This document shows, piece after piece, positions 14,166-24,945 of a stretch of DNA of 64,000 nt. The DNA is from Lamellibrachia columna (taxonomy: Eukaryota > Annelida > Polychaeta > Sabellida > Siboglinidae), in NCBI GenBank assembly GCA_963662155.1, contig OY759262.1, forward strand, positions 18,309,118 through 18,373,117, in the 5' to 3' direction. Every line of letters begins with the position of its first letter. The stretch's first letter is position 1. Below the pieces are notes generated by a model. That model had not been told where the DNA came from and searched no databases. It saw only the letters and a list, made by a program, of their open reading frames with translations. Made by a program: the position numbers and the translations under genes.

Positions 14166-15322
14166 TGTCTGTGTGTGGTGCCTCCAGCCATGTGTATCTG
14201 TGTGGTATTTCCAACCATGTCTCTGTGTGTGGTGTATCCAGCCTTATGTCTGTGTATGGTGCCTCCAACCATGTGTCTGTGTGTGTGGTGTCTCTAACCA
14301 TGTGTCTGTGTGTGGTGCCTCCAGCCATGTGTATTTGTGTGGTATTTCCAACCATGTGCCTGTGTGTGGTGTATCCAGCCATATGTCTGTGTGTGGTGCC
14401 TCCAACTATATGTCTGTGTGTGGTGTCTCCAACCATGTGTCTGTGTGTGGTGCCTCCAGCCATGTGTATCTGTGTGGTATTTCCAACCATGTGCCTGTGT
14501 GTGGTGTATCCAGCCATATGTCTGTGTGGTATTTCCAACCATGTGCCTGTGTGTGGTGTATTCAGCCATATGTATTTGTGTGGTTCCTCCAACCATGTGT
14601 CTGTGTGTGGTGTCTCCAGCCATTTGTATGTGTGGTGTCTCCAGCCATGTGTCTGTGTGTGGTGTCTCCAGCTATCTGTCTATGTGTGTTGTCTCCAGCC
14701 ATCAGTATGTGTGTGGTGTCTCCAGCCATGTGTCTGTGTGTGGTGTCTCCAGCCATGTGTCTGTGTGTGGTGTCTCCAGCCATCAGTCTGTGTGTGTTGT
14801 CTCCAGCCATCAGTCTGTGTGTGGTGTCTCCAAACATGTGTCTGTGTGGTGCCTCCAACCGTGTGTCTATGTGTGGTGTCTCCAACCATGTGTCTGTGTA
14901 TGGTGTCTCCAAACATGTGTCTCTGTGTGGTGTCTCCAACCATGTATCTGTGTGTGGTGCCTCCAGCCATATGTCTGTGTGTGGTGCCTCCAGCCATTTG
15001 TCTGTGTGTGGTGCCTCCAGCCATGTGTATCTGTGTGGTGTGTCCAACCATGTGCCTGTGTGTGGTGGATCCAGCCATGTATCTCTGTGTGGTGTTTCCA
15101 ACCATGTATCTGTGTGTGGTGCCTCCAGCCATATGTCTGTGTGTGATGCATTCAACCTTTTATCTGTGTGGTGTATCCAGCCATGTGTCTGTGTCTGGTG
15201 TATCCATCCATGTGTCTGGTGTATCCAGCCATATGTCTGTGTCTGGTGTATCAATCCATGTGTCTGTGTCTGGTGTATCCATCCATGTGTCTGTGTGGTG
15301 TCTCCAGCCATGTGTCTGTGTG

Positions 15323-16310
15323 AAGTGGTTTACAGAAGATATAATCATTCCCATGGCTGACGATCATGTGACCAGCGCCAGTGGCAGTAGTGGTGACGTC
15401 CAAGATAGATCTAGAATGTGTTTTGCTTTTAGATTTTATGGTGTGGCACATGTCTGGTAGGCTTGCATGATTAGCCCAAGATTTGGCTGTTTGGAGTATA
15501 ACTACTTGAGACTGCCAATAGTCTAACAGTATACCAGGATTTTTTTAATGGCAATCGATAATCGGTGCATTGATGGAAAATATGTCATTAGCTGATTATA
15601 TTAGGATGATTTACCCCAAAACCTCTCCTTGACTTTGGCAATAAATTGGAAATGTACAATGTAGATGTACTAGTGGGCCTAGAAGTATATTTTTTGGCAT
15701 AGATCTAAAATTCCACAGCATCTGTCAAATATCAGAATGATTGTGCAACAATTCAATTGCAATTTTTGCTACCAACTATTAAAAAAATTACACATATTTT
15801 GTCTCCAATCGCAGGCGGAAAGGGCAGGGAAATTAACATGGGTGAGATGACCCAAAATCTACAATTTTCAAGTTAACTGTTCAACATTTTCACACCTTAT
15901 GGCATGCAGTTTTAGGGAGGGAGCTCGAGCCAGGTCAGACCCCCAGTATATCATAATTGTATAGCTTTGTGAATGCCCTGTAGCAACTGTGGTAGATTTA
16001 TACCACCTGCAGACCAAAAATCAGACAGTGCCTGATATATAAAGCCAGAAGACAGTGGAAATGTGAGTGAAAACATCATTAATATTTGTATGGAATTGTG
16101 TCTGGTATGTCTGACTTCACCAGCATAATTATTAGTACTTTTATATACCATACAAGATGAATTTCTCCATCAAAAATAAGAAAATAAATCACAATTGTAT
16201 TTCTCTCAGCATCATTACTACTTTAGCTTTGTCGTGTAGTCTGTATGTCAGCAAACATACATAATTATTATGAACTTTGTTTTTCCATAAATGATTATTG
16301 TACATTCCAG
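15323..16310. other. Unique AT-rich DNA after the satellite, no gene recognised
   Basis: Sequence changes sharply to complex AT-rich DNA at the end of the array. No ORF with recognisable composition, RNA gene or mobile-element terminus was found. Confidence 0.6.
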
Positions 16311-16492
16311 AGATTCAGACAGACATGGTGGTGACATGTGACACAGGGACACAGTACAGCTTGGATGATATCTCTGTCGACATTCAACTTGAGCCACCCT
16401 GTCTTATTTCCACACCCAAGAAGACTCCAGACGATGTCCCATTAGCTGAGCCACCATCACCCTCTCCCTCCACCTTGTCGTCACCAGTATAG
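16311..16492 (+). CDS. Candidate terminal exon, unknown protein
   Basis: A good acceptor (TTGTACATTCCAG) ends at 16310 and is followed by an open frame of about 60 codons to a TAG at 16490. The peptide begins IQTDMVVTCDTGTQYSLDD and ends in a Pro/Ser-rich tail (PPSPSPSTLSSPV). Codon use and composition look protein-like and there is no downstream donor, so it could be the last coding exon of a gene whose other exons lie left of the window or in the satellite gap. I do not recognise the family. It could also be the tail of a transposon-encoded protein: short 'QTD' motifs occur near the ends of several such proteins. Confidence 0.35.
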
Positions 16493-16648
16493 CCATCCAG
16501 TGACTACAGAGCGTCTGCTGACGCATGTCTCGTTCGTGGCCACGTGACAAGAATATCCCTTTTTGTGGTAGAAGTATGGCAAGCTAGTCTTGTCATAAAA
16601 GTAGGAATAATAAAAATATGTTAAATATACAAGAAAAAACATTACACC

Positions 16649-17315
16649 CGTATATAATTCCTACAAATGTTGTTGTGGGCAATATTGTTTTTAGATAACT
16701 GAAAGTCCGTAGAACGGCTCTGAATTCAGAAAACGCAAACAAACTGTCAATTAATTTCAAAATTTTTGCCACCCATAAAATTCTGCGTTTGTGTATATTC
16801 ACCCATTACAGACGGCTTTGACGAACGTCATCACGGCAGTCGATGTTCCTCCCATCTTGGGAAGACCTACAGAATTAATAGTTGTAAACATCCTTGTCAA
16901 AATAATTACCAACGCTATAGATTTTTATCCACGATTAACCTTTGTACGTAACAATGGTAAAGAAATTATTGTTCCATACTTTCGTCATGATAACTATCAT
17001 AACATTGTTGGTTTTTAGGAAAGTTATCTTTTAAAATGTGGAAGTTATATTTTCTCATGAGGGTGTAACCCAATAGAATAATTAAAAGTTCTACGAACGG
17101 TCGTAATTTAAGACCACTTGTATTATTTGGGTTGTTTGTATTATAAGACATTATTAATTTTGTGACAACGGAAAGACACGATTTACGTACTGAGCTCCGT
17201 ATTTCCCTTCTCCAATGTTTTTTTCGCTTCTGAGATAGTTGGTTTGTAGCTATGAAATAAACAAATGTCAATAACAGTATTGTCACATCTTTTAGATTAG
17301 CATTAATAGACGGGT
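16649..17315. repeat. Dispersed segmental duplication, copy 1 (partner at 36470-37137)
   Basis: About 650 bp align with 36470-37137. Shared stretches include AGAACGGCTCTGAATTCAG and the AACAAATGTCAATAACAG tract. Both copies have the candidate relic exon after a TTACAG acceptor and the same AT-rich downstream block. Small indels distinguish the two. Confidence 0.9.
16812..16880 (+). pseudogene. Relic exon with PP-x-x-G linker, FN3-like gene (copy 1)
   Basis: Follows a CCCATTACAG acceptor. One frame reads TALTNVITAVDVPPILGRP, resembling the VDRSPPIPG linker of the exon at 21720-21893. A neighbouring frame starts DGFD, like the SDG that precedes this linker in the other exons, which would imply a frameshift. 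The same sequence recurs at 36660. The assignment rests on a short motif. Confidence 0.35.
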
Positions 17316-17429
17316 TCGAGCGTACAGAATCAGCCGTGGTTTTCTCGGATGATTTCTGCAAAATGTTACAGTTTAAAAAAATTCGCTCAACAGTTTCGAG
17401 CCCACCCAAAAATATGTGCGTCTGCGTGT

Positions 17430-17472
17430 TTGTGCGTGCGTGCGTGCGTGCGTGCGTGCGTGTGTGTGTATA
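17430..17472. repeat. (GTGC)n/(GT)n microsatellite
   Basis: Tandem GTGC tetranucleotides grading into GT dinucleotides. Confidence 0.95.
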
Positions 17473-17479
17473 ATTCCAA

Positions 17480-19040
17480 GATTCCACTACACCGTTCATC
17501 AGAAGTCATGCTTTTGCACGTTGTTTATTTTAGTATGCAGGCCTATGGTACGTTATACTAGTATCTTCATAAATAATTGTTACTTTTTTCCCCACTAAAT
17601 TAATATGTCTCTATCTTTCTCTTTCTTCTGGGAAGAAATTGATAGCATGGTCCATATTTGGTACATCCACGTTATTAGACCATCACAAAAGCAAGTGACT
17701 CCAAGTGGAAAGCCAATAGTTATGTTTCACCTACCGCATATTTGTACGGTGTTCAGGACGAACGCTAAGAAGTCATCCAGCAACGCATCGCCGCCTGCCA
17801 AGAGGAATATGTACGCAAAAGTTCCATCCCCTGTGACGAAACTGATTATGGGATTATATAAAGGGCCTAAGGATTGAAATACGGGCGAATGTGTAGCTAC
17901 CGGTATACGTACACGTATATTTGTGATTGTTTGGGATATTACTCGGACCTTTAGAATTATATTATGTGCATTATGTTTATGAAATTGTATTAGTATATGG
18001 ATCCATAAACATAGCAATCATTACGCGTCGTATGTTTTATCGGAGTATATTTATATATATATTTATGCAGAACAACAACGCAAGTCAGGTGTAGATTGAA
18101 GTAGGCCAACTTAATGACATGTAGTTTTATTAATAATAATCGTGTAAACATCAATAATCAAGTGACAAATAACCACAGCAAGCATGCCGGCCCCAGACTG
18201 CTAATTTCACCTAATAGATATAACTCGACATCGTAATAAGTGTGTCAACCAATGGTAACAATATTATGACTACTAAATAAATCACTACAAGCTAATATGT
18301 TTATTTTACCATGTGGGTGGGGGTCACTCCGCCCTAATCACCCAACATTCGTGAAAAATTCATAAGGAAAATTATGGTAAAACAACAAACAATGTGTAAA
18401 GGTTTTACATATCTAGACATTAGTCAACCAATAACTACTAACACATCAGACCGAGAGGTAGGGCCAAACAGCCACACAAATGTACTCGTAAAAAGTACCC
18501 GCACCAAAAACCCTGTGTACACAACCGAAAACTTAGTGGAGGGAAAAGCGTTAATGCAAAACCTCGTGTACCAAACTATAACAGGGAAAAGCGTCCAAAA
18601 AAAAATTCTAAAACTTTGTGAACTACCTCTCTGTCTTCAGTGTTTCACAGTGTATCCCTACATAATGCACCACTTGATTTATTAGATAGCAACTGGGTAA
18701 CAACTGTTAACCCAATATTAGGGAGGGAGGGTGGGATTTTTCAAACGGAGCGGAATAAACCGAACAACAAAACTGATCTTGCAATAAAATCAACAAATTC
18801 AGCGATAAAGATTAATCAGTAACAATAGAAATAACGAAATATTTGCAGCGCAAAGGTCTCACAACGACACAAGGTAACTTGGAAATCGAGAGAGGCAGGC
18901 TCTAGGTCACGTGGTTGGTGTATCCAAATGGTTAGTTGTATTAACTCTTATAGGTGCGTCGGCCAAAACTGACATATTGTGCTTTATATAATTTGAAAAT
19001 GTCAAATTGTAATATTCCTGCAAGATTTATTTTTGAATAG
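17480..19040. other. Unique region without a supported gene
   Basis: AT-rich. Open stretches at 17605-17877 (+) and 17727-18017 (-) overlap on opposite strands with no splice or family support. 18374-18685 is an isolated Asn/Thr-rich open frame. None is called. Confidence 0.5.
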
Positions 19041-19044
19041 TAAA

Positions 19045-19175
19045 TAAGAATACTAATAATAGTATAAACGTCTATGGCACCTATGTCCTCATGAACCTGA
19101 ACTCAGAGGCGCAACCAACCAGAATTATTAAACATTATCATGAACAAGGACGCGCAAAGGTCATCATCTCGTGTT
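19045..19175 (-). mobile_element. LINE 3'-end fragment (short copy)
   Basis: The stretch GAACTCAGAGGCGCAACC onward, including CATTATCATGAACAAG and AAAGGTCATCAT, matches the 3' end of the neighbouring LINE fragment near 19430-19500 (GAGTGGCGCAAC, ATTCTTATGATCATG, AAAAGTCATCA). This is a second, more truncated copy of the same family in the same orientation. Confidence 0.6.
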
Positions 19176-19267
19176 ACGACCGGTTGTGATGAGAGCACAG
19201 TAATTTTTTTAAGGGATGAGGTGGGGTCTCAAAAAGGCATAACAAAGCTTACTTTATGGATAGCGTG

Positions 19268-19370
19268 TTACTGTGACGTCTAAGCACGGACGTCATTGTA
19301 AAACACTACGTAACGTTCCCACGTGGACGTTATGGTAAAACGTTCCGAAATGTCCACGCACGGACGTCAA
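19268..19370. repeat. CpG-rich imperfect tandem repeat with GGACGT motifs
   Basis: Motifs GCACGGACGTCA, CGTGGACGTTA and GCACGGACGTCAA recur within 100 bp beside the LINE tail, separated by GTAAAACACTACG/GTAAAACGTTCCG. It stands out from the AT-rich surroundings. Confidence 0.5.
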
Positions 19371-19985
19371 TAATAATATAATAATAATAAAATTACTTCT
19401 TTGGCGCCAATATCCTCGGAAAATCCGAGCTGAGTGGCGCAACAAAACCAAAAGATTAAGCATTCTTATGATCATGTACAATGCAAAAAGTCATCAACCG
19501 ATGGATGGAGGTGCCAAGAATCTATGGAGGATAGGCAATTTAAAAAAAATAGTTTATCAGGTTACTACGAAATGAAGCTCTATTTTTTGCTGATTTTACG
19601 CTGTCGGGAAGTGAATTCCATAGAGTTGGTGCGGCAACAGGAAAGCTCGAGTTCCAGCGTTTGTTTTAACTCTGTTAACAGAAAGTAAATCAGAATCAGA
19701 CGACCGAAGCTGTATGGGCAGTCTTGCTGGAGTGAGCATTGAATGTAAATATGCAGGTTGGTTGGTTGAAAGGGCTTGATAGGTAATTGTACAGATCTGT
19801 AATATAATGCGATATCGCACAGGGAGCCAATGCAATGCTTTTAGAAGTGGCACTGAGCGTGAGAAACGAGGAGATCGTATAACTACCCTAGCCAAAAAAT
19901 TGGACACGTTGAAGTTATGAATGAGGGAATTACAATAATAGAATAAAATCTACTGCTCTGTTGCAATAGTTTTAGCGACAGAAAG
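19369..19985 (-). mobile_element. LINE reverse transcriptase C-terminal fragment and 3' UTR (CR1/L2-type)
   Basis: Minus-strand frame 19907-19596 encodes the post-RT region typical of CR1/L2-group LINEs: LLKALHWLPVRYRI, TYQALS, PAYL and a SSDSDLL / RVKTNAGTRAF stretch. After a frameshift near 19620 the minus strand continues WNSLPDSVKS and then a 3' UTR ending in an ATT-type microsatellite at 19369-19395, the usual tail of this group. The RT catalytic domain is missing, so this is a 5'-truncated dead copy. Confidence 0.85.
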
Positions 19986-21719
19986 TGTCAATGTAAAAAG
20001 ATGACGTCAAATAAACGAAGAACATGAAGATGAAGAACATCATATAACCTTATAACCTTTCCAGTGAACAAGTGCTAATCATGGCGTTTGTAGGATCTCG
20101 CAAAATATAGGGAGGCCGGGGTGGGGGGCAAACATTGTTACCCATTAGTTTACCATGTTACCGTATGGTGGAGCAACATGTGACATTGGGTAAAACGAAA
20201 CTTTTAAGCCAAGGGGGTCGTGGCCGAATGCCCCCACAAATATGCGAATTTAGTAAATTGGGTCCAGTAACTTGAACTTTTAAAGTTTTCAAATTTCGAC
20301 TTATTAAGTCGAAATTTCGATTTATTTTTTCCTTCTACACATGGCAGCAATACGCGTCCGTAGGTAAAACATTGAACTTCTGAGATAAGCTTAGTTGCTC
20401 ATGTTTGTATTCTTTTCAGCTTGTCAGTGTTCTTATATTTTAGCCTCTGTGCTTGTGTGCAGCATTCGAATGAAAACATTCTCTTCAAAATGTGAGCAAC
20501 TATGGCAGTATCAGAGTGGTTAAGTTAAGCTTAAGCAGAGCCTAAGTTAAGCTAGTCAGCTCGCATTGGGCTGTGGGCTTGTGTTTTGAAATACTTTCAG
20601 AAGGGTGCGATTCAAATGCTTAATTAAATGTCAGTTATCATGTCCCGTTCTCAAAATTAATTCAGAGGAATAGTATACATGTTTATGCCTTGTGCAAGGT
20701 AGTAGTGTAACAGGGTGCTCGGTAGTTTCTAAATGCTAAGCAAAATTATCCCCCTATGTACTGTATTTTAAAAAGACAACGCACTGCAATAATGCGCCTG
20801 TGCCATACTGAGGAATGGACACGCATGCGAAGAACACATTAATACATTAATCATTCGGTTCTTTTTGGTTCTCCTTAAACTTAGATACTGCATTTCGCAA
20901 AGATTATGTGGGAGTTTCAGTATGGTTTATATATATAACGATTAAGCATTTAGGCAAGTTCAACTACTGTTATAAAATTTACAGGATAATGTTGGCCAAG
21001 TTCAGTGACTTTAACATTTCGGGATATGCTTTAACAAACGTTGCCTTTTCTTATAAGTTTGCTTTAAAAAATGCTCTATGGACGACTGTATCTTAGACAT
21101 CTTATTTGCTGAACTAGCGCTGCTAGGGCATGGTTGCCGATCTGTCCGCTACGCGTGACGTGGTTGCCGATCTGTCCACCAGGCGCTCGACGGACTGTCT
21201 ACTAACTACGAACCACTGACCTATAAAATGATCATTTTATTATTATTATATATAGATCAGTACTACGAACAGAGCTAGCTCTGTCACGAACTACAAGTAA
21301 AGCTACGAATTGTGGGAAGTAAATATGCTTTGGCGACGCCTAAAATGTATGTGCGAATGATTTAAAATTACCGTTTATTAACGCAAAATGACATTCGCTG
21401 TGCCTGTGGACAACTACTCCCACATCCAACTACCACTTTCCTGATGGCGTGGCAGTCTGGGTGAAGACGCGGGTCTCCAACAATGGTTTGTTCTAATCTC
21501 ATTCTAAAAGTATACAGGCAGTACGCACTTTAGTTTATGGACATGGTCTTCAATGTTGTGTTATTTTATTGACCATCCTTATAATATGGGGTTCCTTGAC
21601 CTTGTGTCTAATATATTCTCAGTTATTATTGTAAACATTTGCAGCATCAAAAGTTTTTGTAACCAGATTGTAGTTTGCCGACATAATTACGAGTTGATTA
21701 AGTGAATGTCATGTTTCAG
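19986..21719. other. Unique AT-rich region, no gene recognised
   Basis: No coding exon supported. It contains a 27-bp palindrome (20291-20317) and two direct copies of GGTTGCCGATCTGTCC near 21133 and 21162. Confidence 0.5.
20291..20317. repeat. Perfect palindrome with 13-bp arms
   Basis: AAATTTCGACTTA is followed at once by its inverse complement. It could form a cruciform or RNA hairpin, or be the remnant end of a fold-back element. Confidence 0.85.
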
Positions 21720-21893
21720 TTGACCTGAGGGCGATCGGCCACACAGGCAAACCAATTATAGTGGACAGATCTCCACCTATTCCAGGGCTTGTTTATGATG
21801 GTGACAACCTAAAAACGGATATCTCCTTCCAGTCATCTTCCTCCCGATACAGCGCCAACTGGAACGGGTTTGGAGACCCATAGAGTGGATTGA
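21720..21893 (+). pseudogene. Relic exon, FN3-like extracellular domain gene: linker and first half
   Basis: After a GTTTCAG acceptor one frame reads DLRAIGHTGKPIIVDRSPP, then IPGLVYDGDNLKTD, then SANWNGFGDP, then an in-frame TAG (21881-21883) where Glu is expected in the W..F.DPES motif, then SG. The linker VDxSPPxPG..YDG plus WxGFxDP is the N-terminal half of the FN3-like repeat seen in the other exons of this cluster. The expected donor after SGI reads GAGTAT instead of GTGAGT. The stop and damaged donor both indicate a dead exon. The domain call is inference from internal repetition and recalled family pattern. Confidence 0.65.
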
Positions 21894-22330
21894 GTATGTT
21901 TATAGAGTGGGAAAATATTCTCAAATTATGATTGTCTGTCCCCTTTTTGTTGCTCCCTGCAGCAGTGGGCAGATTGCTGATCTAAAATATGTTGGTTTAT
22001 TCAAGCATAAACTGCACTGAAGCAGAAAGAAATTCTTAGCTGTTTATACAAGGTTTCAGTGTTTGCAAAATAGTTAGAAATTATCAATCAATCAGTTGGT
22101 AATTTATTTCTAACAACAGTACAAATTCATGATAAAAATTTGTTTGCAACATTTGGAATTTAGGTATAATTAATAGTTTATTGGAAAGAGTGTGAACAGA
22201 AGTCTAATACATACCTATGGTTCACTCAAAGTAGTATACTTATAGATATGTCACTGAGTAACTATTGTGATATAGATATAATGGTGTTTTCTATTATTAC
22301 TGAACATTCTTCAGGGTAGTTGGTTTGCAA

Positions 22331-23142
22331 ATCAGATAACTTTCATTTTACATATCCAAGGTGTGTTTAATTTACCTGGTAGAGGCTTTCATCAAGGTAT
22401 CACGTCGACTTCATCAGTAGCGATGACGCTGAATGACGTCATGAATCATTTGTGTCATATAATGTTGTATCACTGTTCATGAAGACCCCGATCAAAGAAG
22501 CATGCAAAATCATCAGAAAAAGACTAGAGAATGACAAGGCACTAAAGAAGAGAATAAACTTAAATGTAGACAACATCATGGAGTTGTTGAAATTTGTCCT
22601 GGAGATAACATACTTCAGATTTGAAGGAGAAATTTACTAGCAGAAGTTTGGAGTAGCCATGGGCAGTCTGGTATTCCCCATTGTTGTGAACCTGTACATG
22701 GAGGACCTGGAGCAAAAAATAATAGCCACAGCACCGGTAGATTGCCAACCGAGAAACTGGAAACGATATGTGGTACATACAGGAAAGGCAAAGAAATTAC
22801 AACAACACATGAACACTGTAGACCCCACGGGTAGCATAATTTTCCCATGGGAAGACGAAGAGAACAGCAGCATCCCCTTCTTGGATGCGAAGTTCACCAG
22901 AAAGGAAGATCTACAGTGTACAGGAAGAAGACGAACACTGACCAAAATCTGAATTTGCATCCTACCTCCCCAAACATCAGAACACCCATCAACAGAGATG
23001 AGGGCAATTACGAACTGCCTCACATGTACGATGATGTCATTCAGCATCATCGGTACTGATGAAGTCGACGTGATACGTTGATGAAAGCCTCAACTAGATA
23101 AATTAAACACACCTTGGATATGTAAATTGAAAGTTATCTGAT
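22331..23142. mobile_element. Penelope-type RT fragment between ~110-bp terminal inverted repeats
   Basis: The left arm (22331-22443, beginning ATCAGATAACTTTCA) and right arm (about 23031-23142, ending TGAAAGTTATCTGAT) are inverse complements over about 110 bp with few mismatches. Shared inner features include AAGGTGTGTTTAATTTA, GTATCACGTCGACTTCATC and a GAATGACGTCAT/ATGATGTCATTC end. Between them lies the reverse transcriptase fragment. Inverted terminal copies are known in Penelope-like retroelements. No target duplication was identified. Confidence 0.75.
22452..23030 (+). pseudogene. Penelope-like reverse transcriptase fragment, inactivated
   Basis: The frame starting YNVVSLFMKTPIKEA, then TYFRFEGEIY, has an in-frame TAG at 22638-22640, then continues KFGVAMGSLVFPIVVNLYM and WKRYV. 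These match Penelope-like RT motifs: DVxSLFTNVP, the FxxxxGxAMGSPxSPxxAxxYM block, and the WxRYVDD region. The catalytic aspartates after RYV are absent; the sequence runs RYVVHTGKAKKL instead. TVDPTG and PFLD follow, then a frameshift near 22920 into VYRKKTNTDQ. No GIY-YIG endonuclease portion is present. The fragment is dead in three ways: stop, lost catalytic site, frameshift. Confidence 0.85.
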
Positions 23143-23204
23143 TTTGTGTTTTTTATTGTTAATCAGTTCAAAAGTTGACTGCACTATGATTGGTTTTCTT
23201 TCAG

Positions 23205-23366
23205 CCAAATATGTACTCAACCTGGGGATGTCTGCTGGCTCAGATGACATTGTACCTTACACATGACTGTCATACGACAACACAAAGTTGTCTACTTTGT
23301 CAGTGTCACCGCAGTCAACTGTGGCCTCGTTAAAAGGAACGTGACATTGAACTCAGATGGCGGTAG
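23205..23366 (+). pseudogene. Relic exon, FN3-like gene: second half of a repeat
   Basis: After TTTCTTTCAG the frame reads YVLNLGMSAGSDDIVPYT and meets TGA. A shifted frame then gives VVYFVSVTAVNCGLVKRNV and NSDG. The two parts correspond to YQVALGSTPSG..VHPF and VFATVKGYNAAG..SNG of the exon at 27291. The stop and frameshift show decay. The exon sits just downstream of the Penelope-type insertion, which separates it from the exon at 21720. Confidence 0.65.
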
Positions 23367-23580
23367 GGTACAACTGTATGTACTTACAGGCATCAATGTG
23401 TCTATAACAATGGTTTATTAAATAAGTACAGCCAAGTCTAATGTGTTATTTATAGAACGTGTCACATTAAATCTCTTTCACAGAAGTTATTCTCCTGTCT
23501 TCATCATTCTGACACAGACGTCAACCCACATTTGTAGCAGTGTCTGTTGACATGATACCCCCAGCGAAGGGTGTTGTGAA

Positions 23581-23582
<2 letters not shown>

Positions 23583-23618
<36 letters not shown>
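23583..23618. repeat. (AT)n microsatellite
   Basis: Uninterrupted AT dinucleotides, about 17 repeats. Confidence 0.97.
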
Positions 23619-23619
<1 letters not shown>

Positions 23620-24049
23620 GTTTATTCACACAGCAGAGCAAAAAACCAAGACAGCGTTATATGGCAGACTAAGTAGAATTTACTTAATTACTGTGTAGAA
23701 CTGTTTAACTTAACGAAAAATGGCCGAAACGGGCGACTGCTACTCAGAACTATGAGATGTGTAAGTCAAATGCGATTTCGACCCAGAAAAAGAACAACCA
23801 TTACTCGTTACAAGCATACCCCGTCTGTGCATCCGTTCTTTCCCACAGTTATTACCGTAAATTGGGAAATGTCAATACAGGTTATACCAGCGACTCTAAA
23901 AAGGGTTACAACAGTTAGTGTGTATTCACTACATACTGTTATAAATGTCTTAACTGCTGTCTTTTGCTTGTAACTGCATACTGAGTGTACTTTTGGTACT
24001 CAAGACACCATTGGCCATTGTAGATGATGTTTTACTTTTCTATTTATAG

Positions 24050-24216
24050 ATGTCATTTGTGCACATGGGCACCCTCTTGGGAGAATCTGAGGAACTAATT
24101 GATGGCTAGTTTGATGATCGTTCACAATGATGAAAATGGCACCCAGGCCTCATGTGGAACTGTGTATGGCGAGAATGACATCGGTGAATACTGTGTTGGC
24201 CTAGGGACAGCAGAAG
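24050..24216 (+). pseudogene. Relic exon, probable FN3-like gene fragment
   Basis: Acceptor TTTATAG is followed by a stretch with WAPSWENLRN then TAA in one frame, and near its end, in another, NDIGEYCVGLGTAEG before a GTAAAG donor. These recall the W..F.D and Y..ALG..G motifs of the other exons. Stops and frame changes make it non-functional. Confidence 0.4.
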
Positions 24217-24799
24217 GTAAAGTTAGTTGTATATGCAATTTGGTTTCAAGCAGTTCGTACACTTAACTTATAAAATAATATAATATAATTTATGCGGGAC
24301 AAAGCTACCTACATAAGAGTTAATGGCATGGAACCGTGGCTCGTTTGCTGAATACAACAAAGTCAAATGTATGTTTGAATACCAGCTTTATAATAAGCCA
24401 TATAGTAAAATGCAATACATTATGTATACATCATAAATACATTATGTATATACAAGATGAAAACAGTTGTGACCTAGTTTATATACTCAGCTTACAAAAT
24501 AACAGTAAAGTTGGGGGAACCAACCACTGAACATATATCACACAAAGTTAGTAAACTGACCCAACCAGAAATCAAACAAACACTGGTGTAGATGGATAGG
24601 AGGGTGGGTAAAAACATTTCAAAATATCAAGAGCAACAAATAATATAAAAATAATATAAAAAGACCGAGACATGTACATTACAGTGCAAATCCTATAAAG
24701 AAAATGTTTTTTGTTCATGACAACCCTATTCCTTGCAAAGCAGTAAAAGTAATCATTACTAATCTAGAGAACATGAGGTAAAATTAGTAAAGGATCAGT
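24217..24799. other. AT-rich spacer, nothing recognised
   Basis: No exon, repeat terminus or RNA gene supported. Confidence 0.5.
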
Positions 24800-24945
24800 G
24801 TAGATTGGATATCAGGAAGTACTCGTTCTAACAGACAGCAATAAATGAATGGAACAAGTTGTCTATGGATTGTATAACTGCTAGCAGCGTGAATATGTTT
24901 AAAAACAAGGTTGACACATATCTCAGGAGGCCGGGTTACACATAG
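24800..24945 (+). mobile_element. LINE C-terminal fragment
   Basis: One frame reads RKYSF, a TAA, then AINEWNKLSMDCITASSV, NMFKNKVDTYL, RRPGYT and a TAG at 24943. This is the short C-terminal signature of many LINE ORF2 proteins (NRVxxxWNxLPxxVVxAxSxxxFKNxLD). Only the tail is present and one upstream stop has arisen. The family cannot be fixed. Confidence 0.75.

Larger units (their letters stand above)
1..15322. repeat. 27-bp satellite array, at least 15.3 kb, truncated by window start
   Basis: A head-to-tail array of a 27-bp unit built on a CTCCAGCCAT core followed by a GT-rich tail (CAGTCTGTGTGTG or GTGTCTGTGTGTG variants). Units differ mainly at CAGTC versus TGTGTC, GTGTCTCC versus GTGCCTCC or GTATCC, and by occasional 2-bp gains or losses that shift phase. 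On the + strand the three frames read as 9-residue repeats such as CGVSSHQSV, VVSPAISLC and WCLQPSVCV; on the minus strand as HRLMAGDTT, QTDGWRHHT and DTWLETPHT. The open frames follow from unit length and stop-poor composition. CpG is nearly absent. The array runs off the left edge of the window and ends where AAGTGGTTTACAGAAG begins. Confidence 0.97.

Noticed and set aside
1..15322. CRISPR array interpretation
   Set aside because: No unique spacers between repeats, no cas genes, and clearly eukaryotic context.
17605..18017. Opposite-strand frames of 90 and 96 codons
   Set aside because: No splice sites or family; the hydrophobic minus peptide looked membrane-like but nothing supports it.
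18374..18685. 103-codon + frame
   Set aside because: Isolated Asn/Thr-rich frame in AT-rich DNA, no homologous copy or exon borders.
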